A DNA stretch of 5,654 bases, from positions 1 to 5,654 of the forward strand of contig WQSU01000173.1 of the NCBI GenBank assembly GCA_009787675.1, in the 5' to 3' direction. The stretch is from Lentimicrobiaceae bacterium. Lineage in GTDB: Bacteria; Bacteroidota; Bacteroidia; Bacteroidales; WCHB1-69. The position numbers and the translations under genes were made by a program. Shown here one piece after another: positions 1 through 5,654 of this stretch (positions are counted from its first letter, which is position 1; every line of letters begins with the position of its first letter). The notes under the pieces are model-generated. The model ran no database searches. It had not been told where the DNA came from and saw only the letters and a program-made list of their open reading frames with translations.

Positions 1-625
1 TTCCGCAGAATGCACCTGCATCCAACTTCAAACCCTCCACCGGCGAGCCTTTCGGTGCGGCGAGCGTTACCATAGCGCCCAAATCTCTTTCGTCGGGGAA
101 TAGTTTTTGGTACAGCACCGTTCTTTCAGGACTTTCTCTGCGGGAAGAAGAATAGGATATTTCATCGCCGAAAGGGCGGTCGAAAATCCCCACAGTGAGC
201 GAGGCGATCTTTAGCCAAGGTTCTGAAACTTTGAGGTAAGCATCTTTAAATCCTACCCCTTTCTCGGTGATGTCTAACTGAAAAACTGCAGAGCCGAACG
301 ATTCTTCCCACGCCACTTTCACGCGCCCGCGACGAATGCCAAAACGGAAAAAATCGCCCGATTTGCCGTCTCTGTCATTGTTGTAACTTGTTGGATTTCC
401 AACTTTTGTGGAGGCAAACTCTTGCCCCACTTCAAATTGACCTTGAATGTAGCCTGAAATCTTTAGTTTTTTAAGTTTTTTAATTTCAATGAGATTGGTT
501 TCAACATCCTCTTTAATCTGTTGTATTTCGGTTTTTACCGGTTCTTCCTGAGGAATTTGGTCATTTTGTGCTAATATACAGTATGTTAGTATTCCTAAAA
601 ATAAGGATAATATTATTTTTTTCAT
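1..625 (-). CDS. Phosphate-selective porin O/P-like outer-membrane porin, N-terminal part (runs off left edge)
   Basis: The minus-strand frame is open from an ATG at 625-623 to the window edge, giving 208 codons without a stop. The protein begins with a signal peptide (MKKIILSLFLGILTYCILA, cleavage probably after residue 19). A charged, heptad-like segment at about residues 30-55 follows, probably a short periplasmic coiled coil as in trimeric porins of this type. The barrel then starts at GYIQGQFE (58-65). Family-typical stretches are FRFGIRRGRVKVAWE (93-107), GIFDRPFGDEISYSSSRRES (146-165) and FPDERDLGAM (176-185), which match the OprO/OprP family (PF07396) as I know it. Proteins of this family are outer-membrane channels, some anion- or phosphate-selective. 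The gene starts 22 bases after the pstS stop on the same strand with no terminator between, so it is probably co-transcribed and probably serves phosphate entry; this substrate is inferred from context. The C-terminal half lies outside the window. Porin family is confident, phosphate specificity less so. Confidence 0.85.
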   Translation of the reverse strand, partial: MKKIILSLFLGILTYCILAQNDQIPQEEPVKTEIQQIKEDVETNLIEIKKLKKLKISGYIQGQFEVGQEFASTKVGNPTSYNNDRDGKSGDFFRFGIRRGRVKVAWEESFGSAVFQLDITEKGVGFKDAYLKVSEPWLKIASLTVGIFDRPFGDEISYSSSRRESPERTVLYQKLFPDERDLGAMVTLAAPKGSPVEGLKLDAGAFCG

Positions 626-647
626 ATTTATTTTCCATTAAATAATA

Positions 648-1475
648 TTATAAATGTGAGATAAACCCTACATTATCTACAATTTGCTGTCCTTCGTTTG
701 ATTTCACAAAATCAATAAACGGTTTTACTTTCTTTTCATTATTAATGCTGTAATAATAATATAAAGGGCGCACGATGGGATAAGTTTTGTTTTTCGCATT
801 GAGTACGCTGGGTTCAACAAACGTTTTGCCGTCGTAGCTTACGTGAATCGCTTTAACCTCTTTATTCAGGTAGGCTAATCCCACATAGCCGATAGCGCCT
901 TTGGTTTGTTTCACCGATTGGATAATGGCGCCCGTTGCCGGCATGGAGAGCACAAAAGTGGCATAGTTTTTATTTTTCAGTACATGTTCTTTAAAAAATT
1001 CGTAAGTACCTGAGGAACTTTCCCTGCAATACACTACAATTTTCATATCGGCGCCGCCCACCTCTTTCCAGTTGGTGATTTTTCCGGTATAGATTTGTTC
1101 TAATTGCTGACGGGTCAAATTTTTAACAATATTGTCGGGATGTACGATTACTGCCAAAGCATCATAACCAATAATCACCTCTTTTGCATTTTTTCCGGCT
1201 TCCGACATTTTTTGTTTTTCATCGAATTTCATGGGGCGGGAAGCTTGGGCTATGTCGCAGCTGCCTGAAATGAGTGCGGCAATACCTACTCCGGAGCCGC
1301 CGCCGGTAACCGTTACATTGCCGCCTTTTTTACCAAAAGCTTCTGCTTCCTGTTGGGAAACCGGTAAACAAGTGTCGGAACCTTTAATTACGATTTGCGC
1401 ATTAACAAAAGGATTGAGGAGGGCAAAGAAGCCTAATCCTACCACAAGGGATTTTAGTTTTTTTAACATTGTCAT
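648..1475 (-). CDS. pstS: Periplasmic phosphate-binding protein of the Pst ABC transporter (PstS family)
   Basis: This 275-residue protein is a class II periplasmic binding protein (PBP-like, PF12849 type) that captures inorganic phosphate and hands it to the PstCAB permease. A signal peptide covers residues 1-26 (hydrophobic 10-20, then NPFVNA before Gln27); no lipobox cysteine is present, so a soluble periplasmic form is likely. Recognisable ligand-loop motifs are KGSDT (31-35), GGGSGVGI (58-65), the GSCDIAQASRP segment (71-81), YTGKITNWKEVGG (129-141) and RESSSGTYEFF (151-161), the counterpart of the RxxxSGT phosphate loop. The length suits the short PstS forms common in Bacteroidetes and is below the roughly 345 residues of the E. 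coli precursor. The start could be codon 1 (1475) or Met3 (1469); neither has a Shine-Dalgarno site. It is the first gene of a unit with the porin downstream, and pstC, pstA and pstB do not lie between them. A Pho-box-like repeat lies about 93 bases upstream. Family assignment is confident; phosphate, rather than a related oxyanion, is likely. Confidence 0.9.
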   Translation of the reverse strand: MTMLKKLKSLVVGLGFFALLNPFVNAQIVIKGSDTCLPVSQQEAEAFGKKGGNVTVTGGGSGVGIAALISGSCDIAQASRPMKFDEKQKMSEAGKNAKEVIIGYDALAVIVHPDNIVKNLTRQQLEQIYTGKITNWKEVGGADMKIVVYCRESSSGTYEFFKEHVLKNKNYATFVLSMPATGAIIQSVKQTKGAIGYVGLAYLNKEVKAIHVSYDGKTFVEPSVLNAKNKTYPIVRPLYYYYSINNEKKVKPFIDFVKSNEGQQIVDNVGFISHL

Positions 1476-1536
1476 AAAAAATTAGTTTGTTTATATTTTT
1501 ATGCCGCAAAAAAGCAATCTGTAAATCACCAAAACA

Positions 1537-1563
1537 TTTCATTATTATTTAGTTTTAATGAAA
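1537..1563. repeat. Inverted repeat between pstS and the protease gene
   Basis: TTTCATTA (1537-1544) and TAATGAAA (1556-1563) form a perfect 8-base inverted repeat around an 11-base loop. Outer arms AACATT (1533-1538) and AATGTT (1566-1571) extend it imperfectly, overlapping the inner arm and the Pho-box-like repeat. The sequence is AT-rich, so a chance match is quite possible. It could be an operator for either divergent gene or a weak hairpin in the pstS leader. It lacks a GC-rich stem and is not a convincing terminator. Confidence 0.25.
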
Positions 1564-1567
1564 ATAA

Positions 1568-1584
1568 TGTTACGGGGGTGTTAC
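1568..1584. promoter_or_regulatory. Pho-box-like direct repeat in the divergent pstS/protease promoter region
   Basis: Two identical hexamers, TGTTAC at 1568-1573 and again at 1579-1584, are separated by five G residues, so the repeat period is 11 bases. On the pstS strand the same site reads TGTAACA-CCCC-CGTAACA. An 11-base period of two 6-7 base direct repeats is the known layout of PhoB and PhoP sites, and TGT.A. shares positions with the E. coli CTGTCAT half-site. It lies about 93 bases from the pstS start and 74 bases from the protease start, so it could serve either gene. Just downstream, in the protease direction, is a possible -7 element. The repeat is seen directly; its role as a Pho box is inference, since Bacteroidetes Pho boxes are poorly described. 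Confidence 0.4.
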
Positions 1585-1596
1585 AAAATAAAAATC

Positions 1597-1604
1597 TATC
1601 TTCG
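1597..1604 (+). promoter_or_regulatory. Possible -7 promoter element for the M6 protease gene
   Basis: TATCTTCG differs by one base from the Bacteroidetes -7 consensus TAnnTTTG and lies 53 bases before the ATG at 1658. No TTG is found 17-23 bases upstream; that space is instead filled by the TGTTAC direct repeat ending at 1584, 12 bases before this element. A promoter without a -33 element, dependent on an activator bound to the repeat, would fit but is not shown. Confidence 0.3.
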
Positions 1605-1657
1605 CCAACTTTAACTTTAAATGCAAATTGTTTATACATTATTTAAAACCATTCATT

Positions 1658-4024
1658 ATGAAAAAAATAGCTATACTGTTTTTGCTTTTTAGCGCCTATT
1701 TTGTATCTTTTGGCGCTTATCTTGAAAATGTTCCCACCCAATTGGTGCAACCCAATGGAGAAGTGTTAAACCTTTTTATTACCGGAGATGAGTTTTACCG
1801 AAACGTTCACGACAGTGACGGCTATTCTATTGTTCCGGGAGACGACGGTTGGTATTATTACGCATTATATGACGTTAGCCGCGACGAATTAGTCCCAAGT
1901 ATGTACAGAGTTACTATGTCACGGGATTTTGAACTGCCTATGGAAAAAAGGCTGGGCATTTCACAAGAAAAATATAGGGAAAAGCGGCGCGCCTATTTTG
2001 AGCCTACCGGCTGTACCCCCTCCGGTGCATCTGAAAAATCTATTTTAAAAGACTTGGCAGGCGCTAAAAGCGCCCAGCAGATGAACAACCTTGTGATTTG
2101 TATTGGTTTCTCCGACACACAAAACATGACCAACAGTTTTTCTTACGTTGATGGCATGTTTAACTCGAATCCAGACAACAATATGCGAGATTATTTCTCC
2201 ACCATGTCATATAATAAATTAGATATCGTATCTCAGTTTTTCCCTCCGGCAAATGGAGAGGTGCTTCGGTTTTATCAAGACCCAAATCCCAGAAATTATT
2301 ACCAACCTTACCACCCAACCAATAACCCAATTGGATATGAAGATGATGACTATGAGAGACTTGAGCGCGAACAGACTTTGTTAATAAACGCAGTAAACTG
2401 GATCAATGAATTTTGGCCTGTTCCAACCAGTCTTGACCTTGACATTAACAATGATGGCGAGTGTGATTTTATCTCTTTTGTAATTCAAGGAAATGTTGGC
2501 GAATGGAACGATTTGCTTTGGCCCCATAAATGGTCATTATATTATGACTATGTTGAAATCAACGGAAAAGTTGTTTGGGAATATAATTTTGAATTGGACG
2601 GAAGCACTACTTACTTTAGCACTAATGTATTCTGCCATGAAGGTTATCATGTGCTGAGCGCTCCCGATTTGTATCATTATTATAATCACACTAATTTAAA
2701 AGCAGTTAACACATGGGATATCATGGATTATAGTTATTTGGCAAAACCCCAGTCCATGTCGGCTTATTTAAAATACAAGTATGGAAATTGGGTGCCCACT
2801 TTGCCTGTTGCCACAATAAACAAAACATACGAAATCTTTCCATTCTATTTCAACGATGGGTCTAATGCCGAAAAACCAATTATATACAGGATTCCTATGA
2901 CCGGAACATCTACGCAATACAGTGTGGTTGAGTATCGTAAAAGAGCGGGAACGAACTATGACTTATATTTGTCCAACGAGGGCTTTCTCATATACAGAAT
3001 TAATGCGAACATGGATGGGAACGCGATGTTTAATGGCACTTCCATATTTGATGAGGTTTATCTGTATCGCCCCGGAAGTTCTCAAACGAGCGGCGTCTAT
3101 ACGCCAGGCAATCTTGACGAAGCGCCTTATAATCCATCCAATGGCAAAACAGCCTTTAACAGCACTACTGCTCCCAAGCCGTGCCAATCGAACGGAACAG
3201 CGGAAAATACGCAGAATATCAACAATATACTTTACGACAGCGAAACGGATTCCTACACCTTTTTCTATGGAGATCCGGAAAACAGAAACTTCTCTATAAA
3301 CAAAACAGAATTGTTACTGCCTATAACTGCAGGGGCTATCGGTACGGTAACGGTAAACTCTAATGTTTTGTGGCGTATTACTATACCTGCAGGCGCTACA
3401 AATTGGCTTTCGGTCTCAAAGGCAAAAGGATTGAACAATGGAACGGTTATTTTTACGGCATTAACTGAAAATACAGCTGAAGAGCCGAGAGTTGCCAATG
3501 TTTCTTTTACAGGAAACGGACAAACTTACTATGTAAATGTTATTCAAACTAAACTCTTAACCTTCACGGTTTCTCTGTCTGAAAATCCGTCTGAAGGAGG
3601 AACTACATCAGGTGGTGGCATTTATGAATATGGCAGTGAAGTAACTATTCAAGCAATTGCACATCCAAATTACGATTTTGTGAATTGGACTCAAGATGAT
3701 GAAATCTTTTCTGCTGATGCCGTATGTCTTTTTCCAATCACTAAGGATGTAAACTTAGTTGCTAATTTTAAATTAAAAGAAGGCATCAATGATATTGAAA
3801 AAGTAGCTGATTTTAAAATCTACCCCAACCCAACGAAAGAGTTTTTGCACATTGTACGCCCCACCGCCGACCATGCACGCATTCAAATATACAACCATCT
3901 TGGAACACTTATTAATTCATTTGAAATTAATGAAATGGAATCTACAATTAACGTTGCCACTTTAGCTCATGGACTCTATTTCATCAAACTCAACTCATTC
4001 ACTCAGCAGTTTATAAAAGAATGA
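1658..4024 (+). CDS. Secreted M6-family zinc metalloprotease with BACON domain, InlB-like repeat and T9SS sorting tail
   Basis: I chose the ATG at 1658 over an upstream in-frame TTG at 1628 because it gives a clean signal peptide (MKKIAILFLLFSAYFVSFGA); the product is 788 residues. Residues 21-80 resemble the N-terminal region of M6 proteases (QPNGEVLNLF, GDEFY, DSDGYSIV). The catalytic domain begins near MNNLVICIGFSD and includes an acidic DINNDGECD loop (262-270), a likely calcium site. The zinc motif is HEGYHVLSAPD (327-337): His327 and His331 bind zinc, Glu328 is the base and Asp337 is the likely third ligand, as in PrtV and InhA. WDIMDY (353-358) supplies the Met-turn. The usual Gly of HExxHxxGxPD is Ser334. 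A BACON domain follows (545-630, ending in VIQ), then an InlB-like bacterial repeat (633-706, ending VANF), then a type A T9SS tail from YPNPTKEF (722-729) to GLYFIKL (772-778) and FIKE. The protein should be exported by Sec, moved across the outer membrane by T9SS and held on the surface or released. Its substrate is unknown. Confidence 0.9.
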   Translation: MKKIAILFLLFSAYFVSFGAYLENVPTQLVQPNGEVLNLFITGDEFYRNVHDSDGYSIVPGDDGWYYYALYDVSRDELVPSMYRVTMSRDFELPMEKRLGISQEKYREKRRAYFEPTGCTPSGASEKSILKDLAGAKSAQQMNNLVICIGFSDTQNMTNSFSYVDGMFNSNPDNNMRDYFSTMSYNKLDIVSQFFPPANGEVLRFYQDPNPRNYYQPYHPTNNPIGYEDDDYERLEREQTLLINAVNWINEFWPVPTSLDLDINNDGECDFISFVIQGNVGEWNDLLWPHKWSLYYDYVEINGKVVWEYNFELDGSTTYFSTNVFCHEGYHVLSAPDLYHYYNHTNLKAVNTWDIMDYSYLAKPQSMSAYLKYKYGNWVPTLPVATINKTYEIFPFYFNDGSNAEKPIIYRIPMTGTSTQYSVVEYRKRAGTNYDLYLSNEGFLIYRINANMDGNAMFNGTSIFDEVYLYRPGSSQTSGVYTPGNLDEAPYNPSNGKTAFNSTTAPKPCQSNGTAENTQNINNILYDSETDSYTFFYGDPENRNFSINKTELLLPITAGAIGTVTVNSNVLWRITIPAGATNWLSVSKAKGLNNGTVIFTALTENTAEEPRVANVSFTGNGQTYYVNVIQTKLLTFTVSLSENPSEGGTTSGGGIYEYGSEVTIQAIAHPNYDFVNWTQDDEIFSADAVCLFPITKDVNLVANFKLKEGINDIEKVADFKIYPNPTKEFLHIVRPTADHARIQIYNHLGTLINSFEINEMESTINVATLAHGLYFIKLNSFTQQFIKE

Positions 4025-4044
4025 TTCCAGAAAATTTTCCATTG

Positions 4045-4443
4045 TTATTCGTTTATCAATTTTTCAATTTCGGCAATAAAATTTTCAGCAGGTTCTACAA
4101 GGGGTAAAATGTCTTTTTCGTCTATATAATACCAGTCATCATAATCACCACTTTGCCGAAGATTAAAAAGTTGTTTGTAAAATTTTCCTTGCACCTTGCT
4201 TATTAATTCTTTTGAAACAAAATGCAAACCAAACTGATTTATAACCCCTGCGTGAGTATGAACATTGATTTCGTTTTTCACTAACAGAGCAACTACTGCA
4301 AAATAACAAGCATAGTATAACCTATTGGCTGCTAAACGCCAATATCCTAATTCCATATTACTTTTTACTTCTAACATGGTTTCTTTTGCTCTTTGCAGAC
4401 GTATTTTGGTCAGAGCGTCTCTATCTTCTTGTTTTAATGTCAT
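4045..4443 (-). CDS. HEPN-domain protein (UPF0332-like), partner of the adjacent nucleotidyltransferase
   Basis: This 132-residue, all-helical protein has the HEPN layout of the UPF0332 / PF05168 kind: an N-terminal helix (residues 10-30), GYWRLAANRLYYACYFAVVALL (33-54) with the conserved NRxYYA core, and a later helix ending in LRQSGDY (95-101), the family's R..DY motif. HEPN proteins paired with MNT genes are often toxin RNases using an RX4-6H motif. No His follows Arg96 or Arg41 at that spacing, so RNase activity by that motif is not predicted. His62, His64 and His74 are present elsewhere. Its ATG overlaps the TGA of the upstream gene by four bases (ATGA, 4440-4443), so translation is probably coupled. 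It ends only 20 bases from the converging protease gene. It may be a toxin, an inactive relative, or a substrate-binding partner of the nucleotidyltransferase. The fold is confident, the activity is not. Confidence 0.8.
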   Translation of the reverse strand: MTLKQEDRDALTKIRLQRAKETMLEVKSNMELGYWRLAANRLYYACYFAVVALLVKNEINVHTHAGVINQFGLHFVSKELISKVQGKFYKQLFNLRQSGDYDDWYYIDEKDILPLVEPAENFIAEIEKLINE

Positions 4444-4751
4444 ATTATTTCAATTCCTTCTTGTTCAACATTATATTTTAAAAGTGATGGGCGCGATTCC
4501 CAATCTTTTTTTGTATAAACAATAACACTTACAAACGCACCGTATTTATCTCCAACTTCAGAAAAAGGATAACCATACTTATCATAATCTTCAATTAAAT
4601 TTCTTTTTTCTTTGTTTACCAGCACTAACAAATCCCAATCCGAGTCCGATCGTGCATCTCCACGTGCCTGTGATCCGAAAAGTATTACCTTATCATTCGG
4701 TAATATTTGTCGCTTTAAAGTTTTAATTTCTTGAAAAATTTGCTGATTCAT
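4440..4751 (-). CDS. Minimal nucleotidyltransferase (MNT/MntA-like)
   Basis: This 103-residue protein is a stand-alone polymerase-beta-type nucleotidyltransferase domain. The active-site signature is FGSQARGDARSDSDWDLLV (25-43), with the Gly26-Ser27 loop and the two metal-binding acids Asp38 and Asp40. The third carboxylate expected on a later strand is not obvious: the likely strand FVSVIVYT (73-80) carries Ser75 where an Asp would be expected. In the MntA/HepT system the MNT protein neutralises the HEPN toxin by transferring AMP groups to it, and that is the most likely model here, though the target site in this HEPN partner is not visible. The gene is first in a two-gene unit, overlapping the HEPN gene by four bases. 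It has a good promoter, TTG-N19-TATTTTTG, ending about 20 bases before its ATG. Family is confident; the antitoxin role is inferred. Confidence 0.85.
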   Translation of the reverse strand: MNQQIFQEIKTLKRQILPNDKVILFGSQARGDARSDSDWDLLVLVNKEKRNLIEDYDKYGYPFSEVGDKYGAFVSVIVYTKKDWESRPSLLKYNVEQEGIEII

Positions 4752-4938
4752 AGCGTAAATTTTTAACGTTGCAAAAATAATATTTACTTGTTATAATTCA
4801 ACTGTCGAAATAATAATTTAAAGTTTCCCTCGCAACATTTCCGCAATAAAATCTTTCCTCCTTTTTAATCTTTCATTATTTTTTTCGTGATACGGTAATA
4901 CGTTTTTCGCGCCGTCAAAGTTAATAACAAATCAAACT
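4752..4938. other. Divergent intergenic region between the MNT/HEPN pair and the TonB receptor
   Basis: These 187 AT-rich bases hold the promoter for the leftward pair (4772-4801). For the rightward receptor gene the nearest -7-like sequence is TACGTTTT at 4899-4906, one base off TAnnTTTG, but no TTG lies at the right distance upstream, so that promoter is uncertain. I see no strong hairpin, riboswitch-like structure, tRNA or extra small gene here. Confidence 0.4.
4772..4801 (-). promoter_or_regulatory. Bacteroidetes-type promoter for the MNT/HEPN pair
   Basis: On the minus strand, TTG (4801-4799) is followed after 19 bases by TATTTTTG (4779-4772), an exact match to the Bacteroidetes TTG-N17-23-TAnnTTTG pattern. 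The -7 element ends 20 bases before the MNT ATG at 4751, leaving a very short leader. This is the best promoter in the window. Confidence 0.65.
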
Positions 4939-5654
4939 ATGTCGAAGCAAAAAACTTTACCATTTAAAATTCTATGTTCACTTATTGTAACTTTCCTTTT
5001 TCTGCCTTTATATGGCGCAGACGTTGAAGGCGTAATAAAAGATGCCAGAAGCGGCGAAAAAATCGCCTACGCATACATTATTGTAGAAGGCACCTCCATG
5101 GGAGCCATTTCTGATAGCGTCGGATATTTTAAACTTATCCTTCCTTCCGGAAAACACCAGCTCAAAGTATCGTATATTACCCACATTGCTCAAGTTATTG
5201 AGATTGACGTAAAAAATAACACTCCCATAAATTTGGAAGTTGCCTTAGAACCCAATAATGTATTGAATGCTGTGAGTGTAACTACTGAAAAGGTTAAAAC
5301 TTCTGAAGAAGCAGTTATAGTGCAAATGAAAGAAGCGCAAACCGTTGTAAGTGGAGTATCTAATGAACAGATTTCTAAAAATCAAGATAAAGATGCGGCA
5401 GAAGTGGTAAGACGCATTCCGGGCGTAACGCTTATTGATGGTCGTTTTATTGTGATTAGAGGATTAAGTTTACGCTATAATGATGTGTGGATTAACTCCG
5501 GAATTGCCCCCAGCTCAGAATCCGACTCCAGAGCTTTTTCTTTTGACTTTATCCCTTCAGGAATGATTGAAAATATTTTGGTTTACAAAAATTTCTCAGC
5601 AGAACTGCCTGGCGATTTTGCCGGCGGGTTTGTTAAAATTCAAACGTTAGATAT
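4939..5654 (+). CDS. TonB-dependent outer-membrane receptor, N-terminal part (runs off right edge)
   Basis: Starting at the ATG at 4939 the frame stays open to the window edge (238 codons). A signal peptide spans about residues 1-27 (hydrophobic 11-24, then LYGA). Residues 28-104 form a carboxypeptidase-like regulatory domain (CarbopepD_reg type, PF13715): GVIKDARSGEKIAYAYIIVEG, then GYFKLILPSGKHQLKVSYI, ending LEVALEP. A plug domain follows, with RRIPGVTLIDG (158-168), IRGLSLRYND (173-182), SSESDSRAFSFDFIPS (192-207) and LPGDFAGGFVKIQT (223-236). The SSESD.RAFSFD and FAGG signatures are familiar from a Bacteroidetes TonB-receptor subfamily. It would import a ligand across the outer membrane using TonB energy, but the ligand cannot be told; no SusD-like partner or anti-sigma gene is visible upstream. 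The beta-barrel lies beyond the window. Family is confident, substrate unknown. Confidence 0.88.
   Translation, partial: MSKQKTLPFKILCSLIVTFLFLPLYGADVEGVIKDARSGEKIAYAYIIVEGTSMGAISDSVGYFKLILPSGKHQLKVSYITHIAQVIEIDVKNNTPINLEVALEPNNVLNAVSVTTEKVKTSEEAVIVQMKEAQTVVSGVSNEQISKNQDKDAAEVVRRIPGVTLIDGRFIVIRGLSLRYNDVWINSGIAPSSESDSRAFSFDFIPSGMIENILVYKNFSAELPGDFAGGFVKIQTLD

Noticed and set aside
1231..1485. Plus-strand open frame of 84 codons inside pstS
   Set aside because: It lies opposite the well-supported PstS coding frame, has a proline-rich unfamiliar translation and no family features; it is a shadow frame.
1628..1657. Ten-codon in-frame extension of the protease gene from a TTG start
   Set aside because: It would put charged and polar residues (MFIHYLKPFI) before an already complete signal peptide beginning MKKIAILF; the ATG at 1658 is the natural start.
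2922..3498. Several short open frames on both strands within the protease gene
   Set aside because: They overlap conserved protease and BACON coding sequence, and their translations show no recognisable domain or signal.
4025..4044. Possible bidirectional terminator between the convergent protease and HEPN genes
   Set aside because: The 20-base gap has only the palindrome GAAAATTTTC (4030-4039), which has no loop or GC-rich stem, so it cannot form a typical terminator hairpin.
4045..4751. Idea that the MNT/HEPN pair sits on a mobile element
   Set aside because: No terminal inverted repeats, target duplication, transposase or integrase remnant was seen at either side; only the accessory nature of the gene family suggests transfer.
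4891..4903. Short direct repeat ATACG-GTA-ATACG upstream of the TonB receptor
   Set aside because: Five-base units in AT-rich intergenic DNA are easily expected by chance, and the 8-base spacing matches no binding-site layout I know.
5008..5193. Minus-strand 61-codon open frame
   Set aside because: It is opposite the carboxypeptidase-like domain of the TonB receptor, whose plus-strand frame is clearly conserved.

Overview
The window looks like chromosomal DNA from a member of the Bacteroidetes (Bacteroidota). Several things point there. One protein ends in a type IX secretion (Por secretion) sorting tail, and the same protein carries a BACON domain. There is a TonB-dependent receptor with an N-terminal carboxypeptidase-like domain. 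One promoter fits the Bacteroidetes TTG / TAnnTTTG pattern with correct spacing. Gene starts lack Shine-Dalgarno sequences. Genus cannot be told from the sequence alone.

Layout. Positions 1-1475 (minus strand) hold a two-gene phosphate-uptake unit: a periplasmic phosphate-binding protein (pstS, 648-1475), followed after 22 bases by the first 208 codons of an OprO/OprP-type outer-membrane porin that runs off the left edge. A 182-base divergent promoter region (1476-1657) separates it from a plus-strand gene (1658-4024) for a secreted M6-family metalloprotease of 788 residues. That protein has a signal peptide, propeptide, zinc protease domain, BACON domain, InlB-like bacterial repeat and T9SS tail. 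The divergent region contains a spaced direct repeat, TGTTAC-N5-TGTTAC with an 11-base period, which has the geometry of a Pho box.

The protease converges with a minus-strand pair separated from it by only 20 bases: a minimal nucleotidyltransferase (MNT, 4440-4751) and a HEPN/UPF0332 protein (4045-4443) whose reading frames overlap by four bases (ATGA). This has the layout of an MNT/HEPN toxin-antitoxin module, but the HEPN partner lacks the usual RNase motif. A 187-base divergent region (4752-4938) follows. A plus-strand TonB-dependent outer-membrane receptor then starts at 4939 and runs off the right edge; 238 codons are present.

How the genes may work together. The porin would let phosphate across the outer membrane and PstS would capture it in the periplasm; the inner-membrane transporter (pstCAB) is not in the window. 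The protease and the receptor are both outer-surface proteins. The only sequence link between the protease and the phosphate genes is the shared divergent promoter. The MNT/HEPN pair looks like a self-contained accessory insert. No RNA gene, insertion sequence, CRISPR array or convincing terminator was seen, and no wholly new system is evident. The most checkable oddities are the Pho-box-like repeat, the departures from key motifs in the MNT/HEPN pair, and the Gly-to-Ser change in the protease zinc motif.
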